This document shows, one piece after another, positions 10,067 to 21,541 of a DNA stretch of 64,000 bases. Source of the stretch: Celoporthe dispersa (lineage: Eukaryota > Ascomycota > Sordariomycetes > Diaporthales > Cryphonectriaceae); assembly GCA_016584495.1 (NCBI GenBank), contig WAID01000005.1, positions 1,252,501-1,316,500 of the forward strand, read 5' to 3'. Numbering within the stretch: the stretch's first letter is position 1; every line of letters begins with the position of its first letter. The translations under genes and the position numbers were made by a program. The notes under the pieces are model-generated. The model was not told the DNA's origin. It saw only the letters and a program-made list of their open reading frames with translations, and did no database searches.

Positions 10067-12394
10067 ATGCCGATGCGTCTCAGCACGGGCAAGAGGCCTG
10101 GGGGCGTCGCCGCGGACGAAATGACGGGCCGGAAACGGCTGTCCAGTGATGGTCACGGGGTGGTGTTTAAGGAGACCGAGATTGAGACGAATGAGCACCA
10201 CCACCACCAGTCCAGCTTCAGGCCGATTTCTCCCGTCCTCAGCCCGGAGACGGGCATTCATCCGACCTGGACGGGCCCGATTAGTTACACACAGAGGCCG
10301 CTGTCATCTTCGTCGTATACGGAATTCGACTTGATCCAGCATCTGGGTCGCATATCGGAGAAGCATGAAGAGACTGCCGTCGCTCTCGGGGATGTGTTTC
10401 GGCAGCGGGACGAGCTTACCGTGACGACGCTGTTCAGTCTCGACCCGGACGTCCTGGATCATCAGATCTCCGGCTGCGAGGTGTACGATATCCGTCAAGA
10501 CGGGTCCGTCGTCCCTCGACAGGATGGCGTCTGCCACCGCGAGGTTTGGGAGTCCAATGCTGCTTGGGAGCTCATTAGGGTGTGTATTGGCTCCCACAAT
10601 GCCTCTCCATTCGGTCTGGCTCGCTAAACCGAGTAAATAGGATGTCAACATGGGAGAAGTAATTGCTGTTGGAAGGATAACGTAAGTGAGGATGGCCCAG
10701 CCTCCCTTTCCGCGAGAGGGCACATGAACTAAAATTTGGATCGTCTCAAAAGGGTACTTCAACGGCCTTCCGCGACCTCTTTTGCCAGTATACATATGAC
10801 CCTGGGGAGATACTTCGACATGGACGAGCTGTTCTCCCACCTCATCTCGAACAAGCTCAACAAGGGCAGGACAACGCCGTACGTGTTGAGGGCTTTCGAG
10901 CACCAGGCAGTTCGCCGGAGATCGTTCTTCTTCGTGTTCAAATACTACACCGTGGTGGACGAGGGCATCACGCCGAGCTCATGGCAGCGCCACGACTGCG
11001 GGCAGACGGACATAGACCCGGAGAACCACATCAACCTGTCGGAGTGCAGCGCCATCGTAGCACTCTCTTTCGAGGGAGAAGCCAGGGAGCAGGTGTCGCG
11101 ACGGGCAAGCAAGAGCAACAGGATCAGGATGGGATCGGTCTTTGACACGTTCTCACCTTTCCATGTCCTCAACATCCGGTGTTTTCCAGACCGCATCGAC
11201 TCGGATCGCGACCTGGCTGGGAATCCGTGCCACAGCGGGCCGCATGCTTTCCTCGAGTGCCTGGCGGCGGAGTACAAGACGGCAGCCCAGAGGCTCTTGC
11301 GGCTAAACGAGCAGATTGCGGGCCTGGTCATTCCTCCGGCAAGTCTTGCTGCTGTTTTCGAGACACTGCTGCCGAAGCTTTGTTCCGTGTCGCTGACGGA
11401 GAAGCTTTATTATGTAGAATGAGTTCATCTTCGACCTCAAGCTCCGCGACAAGCTCTTGTTCGAGGACGCAGACTTCACCTTCAGCCGGCGGTACTTCTG
11501 GGCATACAACAGCCTGTCCATGGTCAACGACAGCATCAGGTCGATGATCAACGCCTACTCTGATACGTTCACCCCTGCGTTCTGGCTGGGCCAGCACCCG
11601 ACCCTCTGGCCGCACCCGGACCCAGAGAGCGCCGAGGGGTGCAACTACCTCGCGCAGCTTGACCACATACGCCACGAGCTGGAGGCTACCATGCGAGACC
11701 TCAAGGCCCTGATCAAGTCCAACGAGCAGCTCCGGCGGGAGATCGATAACCTGCGGGAGCAGCTGTACAGCGGGAGCTCTGTGAAGGAGAACCGGACGAC
11801 CATCGAGCAGGGTGAGAACATCAAGATCCTCACTGGCGTCTCGATGTTGTTTATGCCTCTGACTTTTGTCACGGTGAGTGGCGCTCCCATGTAGAGTCTC
11901 TATCCGTCGGCTTTCCTTTTTGAGCAGCGCGTGCTGATGATGACGCCTGGATCTCATTCAACCAGTCAATCTTCGGAATGGAAACCTTCAAGATCCCTCC
12001 CACCGACTGGCGCTTCGTCGTCATCATGGTCACCGTCTGCGTGCCCTTCTTCGTCCTGGTCCTGGTCCTCCAGACAGACGCGGGCACGAGCCTCTGGAGG
12101 ACCCTGCGCCACTCCTTCACCAGGGGCCTGGACAGCTGGCGGAGGCACGCCCGGACCCGCCGTGAGAAGCGCTGGCAGCTGCAGCAGGCAGCGATGATCA
12201 GGGAGGCAGTCGTATGCGCCGAACGCGGATTCTGGTCGGCGGGAGAGCCTGTGGATGTTGAATGCGAAGAAGGGGGGCCTGCTCGCCCAGGAATGGCTCC
12301 GCCGCCGGGGGAGGGAGGTCAGCAGCGGTGGAAGTGGCCTGGTCGGAGGAGGACGGATGATAGTGCCGAGTCGCAGAGGGTTGTGCAGGTGTAG
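10067..12394 (+). CDS. CorA-like Mg2+/divalent-cation transporter family protein
   Basis: Fungal CorA/ZntB-like membrane protein, predicted 649 aa. Exons 10067-10581, 10789-11338, 11418-11873 and 11966-12394; the total length is divisible by three. Exon 1 encodes a soluble N-terminal domain. Exons 2-3 encode the long alpha-helical region, ending in a coiled-coil stretch (LEATMRDLKALIKSNEQLRR). The two C-terminal membrane helices are the CorA hallmark: GVSMLFMPLTFVT running into SIFGME, then VVIMVTVCVPFFVLVLVL. The usual GMN signature reads GME here. The tail is basic and cytosolic. The second intron has a GC donor (G|GCAAGT). The exon 1/2 junction is the least certain. Many fungal members have never been shown to transport Mg2+, so the function is inferred from family. 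Confidence 0.82.
11339..11417 (+). other. GC-AG intron
   Basis: The exon ends in CCG and the intron begins GCAAGT, the strong consensus used when the donor is GC. It ends TATGTAG. Splicing in phase 0 restores a continuous helical reading frame (LVIPP followed by NEFIFDLKL). Reading through gives a stop 79 nt later. No GT donor nearby fits. Confidence 0.8.
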
Positions 12395-13131
12395 TTGATC
12401 CACAGAAAGGTCAGGAATGGACCATGGTTCCGCGGTATTCGCTCCAGACGGTCATTTTTGATGCTTGAAATCCGTGCCCAGTCATGTGGAAGGTAGTACT
12501 GCCACTGTGACCGGCTGCGTTCTGGACTGAGCTGCCTATGGTTGGTCTTTCATGAGGCCGACTAGGCGAGAGTGGACCAAGTCATGGACTTGTCGCGACC
12601 ATGACCACATGTACTGAGATATTTCAGAAGAAGGATAGGAAAAAAGAAGAAGAAGAAACCACTAAAGACCAAGGACTTGATCTCATTCACAGCGGCTCGA
12701 GCGAACAGTATTGCTGACTAAGTATTCGGAGTCACCCCTAAACCCTCCAAACGCACGCCGATACTCGGCAGGACGCAGAGATCCAGTTCTGTCTTCAAGG
12801 TTTAGTGATATCTGAACTATCAGTTACGCTCAACTGCTTTTCAATTTTCTCTTTGGAAAATATTTTTGAAAATAACCTTATATACTAAAGATCCCTGATA
12901 GTGCCGTGGCACGAGCATTTGCAAGCTTCTCTTTGATGTATGTCAGGTTTTGGCTTGACTGAAAAACACCTAGAAGCACATCATCTCTGCCTTACGAAGA
13001 CGACAAGTCGAGTATTGCCTGGTTTGACAGACAGCCAGCGACCGGCCGGTGCCTAAGCCAACAGAAATTTATACATAGACCAAGATACGATTTCTTTTTG
13101 AGGCTGACAGGCCTGGCTGTGTCATGCAGCC
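12395..13131. other. Intergenic
   Basis: Between the CorA-like and RWD genes. Contains an AT-rich patch at about 12830-12900. No gene or RNA seen. Confidence 0.6.
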
Positions 13132-14160
13132 ATGACGGGACTCGCAGAACAGACCCTCCCATGCGACCTGGTCGAGTCCCAGCTGGCACTGGTCGAGCTC
13201 ATCAGGGCCATGTATCCGCCCGGAGAAGAAGACACCGACTACTTGGCACTACAAGAGGCCATCGACAAGACGCGCGAGTGGTGTGAATCTTCAGAGCCGT
13301 CAAGCCCGCGAGGTCTCCCTGCCGACCTCAGCTTCATGGTCACCTTACCTATCGAGACATGTCATGAGACAACATCGTTCTCGCCGTCGATACAGCTGAA
13401 GGTCACTGTCCCGCTGCGGTCAAGAGACATCCACATCACTGAACCGCCACCACCACTCTACACGCTGCGCCAACCGCCGTGGATGTCTCGGGCTGAGTTG
13501 GCTGACCTCGCGGCCGACATGCCCGCGGATGACGTTCTGGCAGCGTTTGACTACGTCAAGGAAAATGCGCCGAGATATCATCTACAAAGGGGCGAAGAAC
13601 AAGCGGCAAGAGGCACACAGAAAACAGACAGGATCTCGGGTGGCCCCCTGCTGCGCGTCTGGTTCTACTTTCCCTCCCTCTCGACACGAGAAAAACGCAA
13701 AGACCTCGTCACCTACGCGCCGCGCTATAGGCTCACCGGCTTCGTCCTGGCTGGGAAGCCCGGGATGTTGTGTCTGGAGGGAGTGTCGAGGGACGTGGAC
13801 GACTATATGAACGCGATCAAGAACGAGAGCTGGGGGGATATCCCTAGCCACCAGAAGAAAGTGAGCGAGAGGTTCCGGGAGGAGTGCGGGGAGGGAGGGC
13901 GGAAGTTTGAGGATATGACGGAGATTACGGATGAGCTGGGCGAGAAGAGGGGGGCTAGGAAGAATAGAGGGGATATGGCTGCTTTAGAAATGTTTCTGAA
14001 GGGGAGGGGGTTGGAGAGTCTTTTTCAAAGGTCATCATGGGAGCATGAGCTACACACTCTCGCTGCCGACATCCTCCAAGATGGTGTTGTGTCGCGGACG
14101 GTCGTGCGAAAGCCGGTCGACCCGTGGCTCTGTCTGCTGTGCCTTCTCAAAATTGTATAA
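13132..14160 (+). CDS. RWD and DUF1115 domain protein (RWDD2-like)
   Basis: Single-exon ORF of 342 aa. The N-terminal part (about residues 10-120) matches an RWD fold: ESQLALVELIRAMYP, then a beta-rich stretch and the PPPPLYTLRQPPW segment. The C-terminal part carries the DUF1115 signature: RVWFYFPSLSTREKR, LTGFVLAGKPGMLCLEG, then DYMNAIKNESWGDIPSHQKK. This is the arrangement of animal RWDD2A/B and their fungal homologues. The molecular role is unknown; RWD domains usually mediate protein contacts. The last ~15 residues look less conserved and could include a missed 3' intron. Start: the ATG after CAGCC, followed by TGLAEQ. Confidence 0.85.
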   Translation: MTGLAEQTLPCDLVESQLALVELIRAMYPPGEEDTDYLALQEAIDKTREWCESSEPSSPRGLPADLSFMVTLPIETCHETTSFSPSIQLKVTVPLRSRDIHITEPPPPLYTLRQPPWMSRAELADLAADMPADDVLAAFDYVKENAPRYHLQRGEEQAARGTQKTDRISGGPLLRVWFYFPSLSTREKRKDLVTYAPRYRLTGFVLAGKPGMLCLEGVSRDVDDYMNAIKNESWGDIPSHQKKVSERFREECGEGGRKFEDMTEITDELGEKRGARKNRGDMAALEMFLKGRGLESLFQRSSWEHELHTLAADILQDGVVSRTVVRKPVDPWLCLLCLLKIV

Positions 14161-14585
14161 ATCAATATCATTGCTGGTGCAGTTGATCATTTTCTGTGTC
14201 TGTGAGTCGGTATGCAGGCCCTCGCATCCAGAGAAGGTAGGGAAACAGAGATGACTTGCACACTCAATACTATGACAGAGCGCCTCAATTTAAGAGTGAT
14301 CCAATTGACGCGGGCTCCACTGTGGTGCTTGACTCCGCGTATCGGGGAAGGTTGAGAAAGCTGTACTGTGTACAGTAATCCCCGCGTGTAAACTCCGGGC
14401 CTACTGAAAATCAAGCCCCGACCGTCGGGGCCTTTCTGCGCATCACACCTTCCGCTTACTCGGCGGCACGCAATATCGCAACTCACTGCTCTCCCCGGAC
14501 GAACTGACATTCCCCTTCTTCTTCTTCTTCCTCTTCTCCCTTCTGCCCGCCCGCCAGATCTGCGAAACAGAGCTGTCCATCGACA
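14161..14585. promoter_or_regulatory. Promoter region of the pyruvate carrier gene
   Basis: 425 nt between same-strand genes. A pyrimidine-rich CTTCTTCTTCTTCTTCC tract lies about 50-70 nt upstream of the Mpc1 ATG, typical of fungal housekeeping promoters. No TATA box obvious. Confidence 0.5.
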
Positions 14586-15109
14586 ATGGCTGCGCTCGTC
14601 AAGGCGGTGAACGCCAAGATCCGGTCCAACCCGGTGGCCGACTACTTTTGCTCTACGCGTGAGTCTTCCCCTGCACCCACGCCTCCTTCGGAATGCGCTC
14701 TCGACGATCGCTAACGTATGTGTTGCCGACTTTGACAGACTTCTGGGGCCCGGCGTCCAACTTTGGAATCCCCATCGCGGCCGTGCTGGACACACAAAAG
14801 AGCCCTGATCTGTGAGCCTTGGAAAACCCCTCCTCTCTTCCCGACTACGCACCAATTTTTTTCTTTTTAAAAAAGGGGATTCCGAAGTGTGCTGACGACT
14901 CCTTGCCCACGCTGTCTAGGATCTCGGGGCCGATGACCGGCGCGCTCGTGGTTTACGCCTTCACCTTCATGCGATACTCCCTCGCCGTCACGCCGAGAAA
15001 CTACCTGCTCTTCGCCTGCCACTTCACCAACGCCGGTGCGCAGCTTACACAGAGCTACCGGTACCTGAATTATCACTACGGCTTTGGCAACAAGAAGGCG
15101 GAGGAGTAA
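14586..15109 (+). CDS. MPC1: Mitochondrial pyruvate carrier subunit Mpc1
   Basis: Small inner-membrane protein that pairs with Mpc2/Mpc3 to import pyruvate into the mitochondrion. Exons 14586-14658, 14739-14811 and 14920-15109 (introns 80 and 108 nt) give 111 aa, the expected length. The family core is clear: VADYFCSTHFWGPASNFGIP, a PDLISGPMTGALVVYAFTF stretch, then FMRYSLAVTPRNYLLF and the last helix with ACHFTNAGAQLTQSYRYLNY. The junctions restore CSTHFW and PDLISG. No frame problem. Start ATG is in ACAATGGCT context. Confidence 0.96.
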
Positions 15110-17198
15110 AGAGAAAAGAACATTGGCGATGTAGAAGAAGTAAAAGGACTCCAGTGCAGGAATGCGGAACGGGTTGGGGGTCATAGGAGCAGCTCGGGAG
15201 CATGGTGTCTCCCTCTGTACCCTGTGAACACGAGAAGGGGGAGGAGGGGAAATAAAATAGAACGGGTGGGTTGTTCATGCAGAATAGAGAGGGGCCAGGA
15301 CCCCCATCTACATATAAGAACCAAGACGGCTTCGCTGCCACTCTTCATACGCTGCTCGAGGGTTCGGCTTCTTGTGCTGCGACGGCATGATGCATGGCAC
15401 GTGTATGCTCGTCCGCTTTTTTTTCTTCTTCCTATTTTTCCTTTCCGCAGCCGTGCATCAATCAGATGCTGCTCTCATCTATGCCGTGAGGGAATCAAAA
15501 GATAAAAACGGAAGATCCGGTATAAGAAATTGGCGTTCGGTAGCCTTGTCTATGGAGGCGAAGGGACGGACAGGCAGCATGTCAGGTCGGACACCGAATT
15601 CTTTGGTGATGGATGCACTACCGTGTCGAAACGGTCGTGAAGGTCATCGCAAGGTCATCGCAAGGATGAATGTCCGAGAGCCAGTCTTTATCAGACAGGA
15701 GGAAGCGAGAAGATGATGCTCCTTCAATGCCAGCGGCCATGCTTCCCACGCTACCAGAAGACAAGCGATGTGAGACGAAATCAGGATGATCCACGGCCGA
15801 CGGCATTGCTATAGCTCTACCATCTCAAATAATGAGATGGAAGGTCCTTGCCGATCTTCCGTGTTGCCTCTTGCTCAAAACAGTCTCTAGCGAGCGTCAT
15901 CAGTATGAAACCCTGCACGGTCGTAAGTCTCTCGACGATCATGTCGAACCCAGCGGCGCTGATGACCAAGGCAATCTCGCACCCAGCCTCACAGGACAGC
16001 ATATTAACAAACTCAAATTCCCATAAGCACGGATTGAGACAAGAGGGCTCTGGCTGAAGCTATAACAGCCAGTGCCACAAACACGGAAGCACGGGAAGCG
16101 GTGGTTAGGCTGTCTGATCTTCCCAATGCCGGGAACCTGAGACGACCACCGTCGACAAGCCCGAGCGATCTGCCTCGAAAGGGGAAAGCGGAAAGAGAAG
16201 GAAAAAGAAGAAGAGAAAAAACAAGACCCAAGCCGGATGAACATGCATGCAGCATTAGCGAGGGCCAAGCTTCGTGGGGAGAATCATATGCCTGGGGTGC
16301 GCCCCTCCCCCGGGTCCGCGGCACACTCGTTCAGTGGGCGGTCTGGGGCTGATCATGTACAAGCCGTCACACCTCGCGTTTCATATGCCCACGTATCGCC
16401 CGGGACGTTGATTAAGCTTCTTCAGAGATGACAGCACTGAACAAAACTTGTGTGGGGCCTTTTCCTTCCTCCTTCTCGGTGGCGGGATCTCTATGGTGGA
16501 TTAGGAACCTGGCCGGAACGTTCGAATTCTGGTGTTGTATCCATCGAACCTTTGGATGACAGGTCTTGGGCACGAGGCTTTTCCCAACCAGCCTACAATT
16601 CATTCCTTCTTCTTGACCAAACCCAGGAGAACTGCCAAAGCCTATTACCACACTCAAGGTTGAGAAGAATGAAATAATAAAGAGACTATGAGGAATGAAC
16701 AATATTAGTCAGTGGTCTATCTGGCATTCAACGTTGCTAAATATATCATGGTGTGGCGGTTATCTGCTTCAGCCTTCACCTAGATGCAGATCATGCGCCA
16801 CGTCCGTGGTTATCATTCAGCATCCTCGGCCTCGGGACCACCACCACAGCGTCCGCCCTGTCTTCCTTCCAACACCCCCTTCCCCCCTGTCCTTGTTCCC
16901 AGCAACTTGGAATGGATGATTGACATCCGAAACTGGCGGCAAACATCGTCCCGGGCTTGGGGTGATGGTGACAGAGGGCAATGCACTGGAGTCTACGACA
17001 TGATCACTCGTATACAAATATCAATTTCCTTCGATCTGCCACTCGTCCCGTTCTTGTCGTTTTCCCGTCTTCGTCCCAGTGCCAAGTTTCTGTCAAGACC
17101 AACAACTCCTGTCTTTTACCTTTTTTAACTTTTTACCCAAGAAAATTCTTAATATCTGCCCGTCGCCGGCCGACAATACTTTCTCAACCTCAGTCAAG
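15110..17198. other. Gene-free stretch
   Basis: About 2.1 kb without a recognisable gene. Open frames on both strands are short and not protein-like. It contains the Mpc1 3' UTR and the promoter of the small secreted peptide. A direct duplication, GGTCATCGCAA (15644-15664), is visible. Confidence 0.55.
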
Positions 17199-17489
17199 AT
17201 GCAGTTCACACTCCTGACCTTTGTCACTCTCTTCTCCGCGGCTATGGCCTACAATGGTGAGTTCCCTCCCCCTCCCCTCCCCCATACCCATTCCCTTTCA
17301 TATATTTCACGCGTGAGGAAGGAGACGACGACGGACTTGTGAGCACGATATTGATGGTGGATACATTTAGTCGTGCGCCAGAACAGCCAGCCCACCGTTC
17401 AGGACGCTGCCATGACCGACGCGAACGGTAACGTCGTCTCCTTCGACTCTGCAAATGTCTACCTCGACTCTGTCGCCAAGGGAATCTAA
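17199..17489 (+). CDS. Small secreted peptide (58 aa), family not recognised
   Basis: Exons 17199-17256 and 17371-17489 (intron 114 nt, GTGAGT...TTTAG, phase 1) give a 58-residue precursor. Residues 1-17 are a clean signal peptide (MQFTLLTFVTLFSAAMA) with a likely cleavage site after AMA. The mature peptide is about 41 residues, cysteine-free and hydrophilic (VVRQNSQPTVQDAAMTDANG, ending VAKGI). The ATG context (GTCAAGATG) is strong, and intron removal leaves an exact frame to TAA, which supports a real gene despite its size. Function unknown; it could be a secreted signal, cell-wall-associated or effector-like peptide. It lies next to the AAA/NACHT-like/HET block. Confidence 0.72.
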
Positions 17490-18275
17490 ACTTCCCCTTC
17501 ATTCGAATTGGAAGAGGGTGTTTTTCTTAATAGACGCCTGAAGGGCTGGTTATCATGGTGGAGAGAAATGGTGCTGGAGGGAGATGGGTGAGATTGGTTG
17601 TTGATGGTATCATGATACCAAGAGAGGACGGGACGATGGACGAAGCACGTGGTGGCGCTATAGCCTTGCGCACCGACCGTATCACGATAATATCATAGTG
17701 ACGGTTTAGAGAAATGAGTTCGGATCGGATGGTTCGGACTCGATGCGGAACTCTTCGAGCCAAATATTATAAGATTCCAGGACCTGTACTTAGGCAGATG
17801 AATCAATGCCCGTAATATGCGGCACTGCCTATTCCTTGTCTCCCATACTATTCTTAAGGACGGATTCAAAGATCGATTCACTCCACCTCACTGCTCCGTG
17901 AACGTCCACGTGACACGTCCTCCGTCGATCTATACCGCCTACCCTTTGCGTTATTCTGTTTGCTTGATCTCATAGGAACTCGTAATCCTCTGAAAACCAT
18001 CCGTCTTTTGTTTGTCGTAAATATGATGACGATGCTTCCGGTAGCGGAGAAGACAACAAAAGAAAAACAATTCTTGATTACAAAGTAATCCAGGCGTTCT
18101 AGACATCGTGTCTACATAACAGATACATTCATAATGCAGTTCCCAGCCAGGGATCCACAATCGAAGTACATCGATACCAGTTTACAGCACAGCCTTGTCT
18201 ACAGGAAGTATTGAGTTGTATAGAAAGGCGTTATTTATCTTCTTAAATACAGGTCTATTCTAATAATGTCTGGTC
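17490..18275. other. Intergenic
   Basis: 3' regions of the secreted peptide gene and the convergent AAA ATPase gene. Less GC-rich than the first 15 kb. No gene seen. Confidence 0.55.
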
Positions 18276-20812
18276 TTACGAAGACCACTGAGACATATAG
18301 TTCATTTCCATATCCTTTTTCTCGTTATCTATCATTGCTTTGAAGTCGACCACATCCTTTAGAGAGTTGTTTATATCTTCCTCCGTGACCTTGCCGGTTA
18401 TTGGCGGCGAGGCTAGGAGACGTGCCGAATGAATTACGTTCCTAATCTGCCTACCGTTCAAGCGCATTTCCGCCCATCTTTTTATCGTCTTCTCAGTCAG
18501 CCATTCAGCCCCGTTCGACTCTGGAAGATCTCCCAACATCTTCTTCCAGATCAGAAAACAGGTATCGGCATCCAGACTAGGCATCCTGAACCCAAGATTG
18601 ACCTTCAAAAACATCAGTTACATCACAGGTTAGTAGAGGCCGGGAGCACATACACGGGAAATAAATGCCGGATCTATAGTCACGTCGGGGTATTATTAGC
18701 AAAATCAACCTTTACAAGAAGACCGGAAAGGGAGCAGGACACAGTGCTCACTCACCTATCATATGGATAAGGTTGGTAGTCAGGAAGATGACTCCCTCGA
18801 AATATTCTATCTTGCGAAGAAACACTGCCCTAGATGTTAATCCTTCCATCTTTCGGATTGGACGTGGAATCGGCAACAGATATTACATACCAGCAACCCA
18901 AGCGCTCTGGCGCATGTTTTCTTGTGTTCTCTCGGCCAGAATCACCTCGGCCTCGTCCACAAGGAGTATTGCGTCCCAAAAATGAGCCTGTCGGAAGATC
19001 TCCTCGAATTTTGATTCCCAGCGATAATCTGCAACGACCGTGCCCATGTTGATCCTATACAGAGGCCTTTGCTGCTGTTCAGACAAGCACTCCGCGAGCA
19101 TGGTCTTCCCAACGCCTGGAGGACCATGAAGCAGAAATATCAGCCCCTTTCCTTTTCCTGTGAAGTTATCCATGCTGTTGTCTTTTTCCCTGGATTTCTG
19201 ATGAGCCTCAGCTAGACGCTGCACGCGATCGATCGAATTTGTGATTGGGATGTTGCGGGAGTGAGAGCTTGGTTTGACGAGACGCGCCCAGGCATCTTGA
19301 GCCCAGGTTGGCTCTCTCAGTTTTCTCATTGCTACGTAGTACCACTCGTTGTCGCTGAGGCTGTGGACGAGTACCTTTTCCGGACACAAAACCAGAGGGT
19401 CGTCCTCGGGCTTGCCATGGAAGTGGGACGATTCGGTTCCGAATACGTCCTCATTATCCTCGGTAAACTGTAGATAGCGGTCTGGATATCTCGTAGGGTC
19501 GACGATTACGCGGCTAGCGAGCTGTCGTTTCCATTAGCAGCCATTGTGTCAAACGAAGGTATCTTGAGACGTAATTACTTCACTACCCTTGCCACCATCC
19601 TCATCGTGGCCATCCCTACCCAGCGTCTCACAATAGCCCACATACTGCATCACCACGGTGCGAGGCTGTCCATGTTTGGTGATCATCTTGTCGTGCAGTG
19701 TTTTCCATCTGGCTCCTGATTCGATAGAGTCTTGAATGAGGCGGTCCTTGTCGTGAAAATAGGCGAGGGGATAGACAGGCAGCTCGGTGATGTTCCTCGT
19801 TCCGGTGAATTTGTCGATACTCCTCCTGTACAGATGAGCTCGGTGGTTTTTTCCGTCAAAGTCAATGGCCTTGCATTCTAGCTCGAGCCAAACGTCGCCG
19901 CTGAGATGGTTGAACTCGTCGTTCGATGTCACCATAGTTACACGGGCCACAGCCCACTCGTCGCGCAGCTCTCGGAACACGACGAGCTGGTCTTTATGAA
20001 AGAGCCCCTTTAGGCTCTCACAGTCTATCTTTTTGTTCTTTAGCAATTCATCATACCGCTGCTGCGCGTACAGGAGGTGCCCTTCGCGCTTGTAGAGCTT
20101 GTCCAAGACTTTGAGCTCCAGTCGGATCGCGTCGTCGGCTGGTGTGTCGCCCAAGGTCTTCCCGTACTCCTCGAGACTTTTCCGGCAGTGTAGCAAAGGG
20201 AATACGTCCGAGAACTCAAGTCGATCCTCGGACAGATTGACTTGCCCATCGTGAGCTGGAGGGCAGAGCTCGAGCAGCTTCCGGTAGAGCCTAGCCGACC
20301 TGAACACCGAGAAGGTGAGGTTGCCGTCCTCGTCTGTGTCATAGCGAAAAACCTTCTGCGAGGATCCTTCTTTCGGTAGTCCTTCATCGACTGATATCCA
20401 CTTTTTCTTACCGCTGCCGTCCACATATACTTTCTTTCTGAATTCCACCCGACTGCTCAGGAGATCTTCCACTTTTACTTGAGCAGGGTCACCAGGTGCC
20501 GCCGGCCTCTCGTCCGTCTTCATATCCCCATTTGGAATCCCTTCATTGCCCTTCTCGGCCTCTGTACTTCTTCTGTTCACCTCTTTTTTTGGTCCATCTT
20601 GATGCAACTGCTCCAGAGCGTCTATTCTTTTCCCAAGCTCTGTAATGCTAGTGGTTATGCCTCTTAGAAGCACCGCGATTGTATCAATGCTCACCTAGGC
20701 TGAGTCAGTGGGACACATAGCATTCAACATAGGATATTCCACTCACTTGGATTGGCTCCTGTGCGCTCTCACCAGTCGTTGGATCACTGGAAGGCTTGGC
20801 GGTATCAGTCAT
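18276..20812 (-). CDS. AAA+ ATPase with N-terminal DUF7025-like domain
   Basis: Fungal AAA-family ATPase, predicted 742 aa. Exons 20812-20747, 20694-19579, 19521-18891, 18824-18756, 18673-18654 and 18602-18276; the total is divisible by three. Order: a short N-terminus; a helical segment (SIDTIAVLLRGITTSITELG) that could form a coiled coil; the DUF7025-like region with LPVYPLAYFHDKDRLIQ; then one AAA module with Walker A HGPPGVGKT, Walker B AILLVDEAEV, a sensor-1-like FLTTN and a C-terminal lid after FISRVNLGF. Splice junctions restore family motifs (VFLRKIEYFEGVIFLTTN). The biological role of this abundant, variable fungal family is unknown. It is divergent from the NACHT-like gene 0.7 kb away. 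Start: the ATG before TDTAKPSSD. Confidence 0.85.
18654..18673 (-). other. 20-nt microexon of the AAA ATPase gene
   Basis: A 20-nt exon between introns 18674-18755 and 18603-18653. Its flanks are TATAG| and |GTATGT. Together with one base from the preceding exon it encodes DPAFISR, which continues into VNLGFRMP, the region after sensor 1 in this family. Without it, the lid would lose its arginine-containing motif. Confidence 0.75.
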
Positions 20813-21541
20813 GTTGTCTGCGCTTTTGCTCTTCCTGGGCAAGTGAACACTAAAGAAGGTGAGTTTTGTAGAAGAAAAACTATATCCCAGAAGAGTGGTA
20901 GAATTCAGTTTACGCAGTTCTTCCAAAATTCAATGCAGGACGCAAGACTCTTTCTTTATTTCTTATTTTTTTTTCTTTTTTCCTTTCTTTCTTTTTTCAG
21001 CTCCCGGTATTTAGTAATCTTTCAGCTGATGGAATCTTGACTTACCTCGGGGATTAGACAACCAATCAATGGATCTCTCCCCTGCTGGTACGCATAAGAA
21101 GGCGTTGCATGCTCACAGCCTACTGGCTCTTGTCATAAAATATGGCGGGGTCTTGCACATGCAATGTCAGCTTACAATATTCCTGTGACCGAAGTCAGGG
21201 CCTTAGAGCCCCCACCTAGGCAGCCCTCACAATCATGATGAAATCTGAATCTGACATCTGGGTTGATCCCTTCAGTACTACCACCAAATGACCCCTCAAG
21301 GCTGTAATTGCTGAACCGCCATATCTCTTCGAAGCAGAAGCCTGGACGGCTACGGTGTCATCGGTTTTGCCAAGCTGCCCAACGGCGGAATCCAAACCCA
21401 TACAAACCTACCAAAGCATCTACCGCCATCATACATGGCGGAACATCGTCCGGCAGACGGATTGGAAAAGTGGTTTGACGATGTAGGACTCGAAGAAAGC
21501 AGGTTGGTAGTCCTGTTCGCCTATGCCTGTGGCTGTCCGAC
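20813..21541. promoter_or_regulatory. Divergent promoter region (AAA ATPase / NACHT-like)
   Basis: About 730 nt between divergent genes, with a T-rich tract at about 20952-21000. An ATG at 21435 opens a short frame (MAEHRPADGLEKWFDD) that could be a first exon of the downstream gene, but no junction in the right phase was found. A stem-loop CCGCCAT-CATAC-ATGGCGG lies at 21423-21441. Confidence 0.45.
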
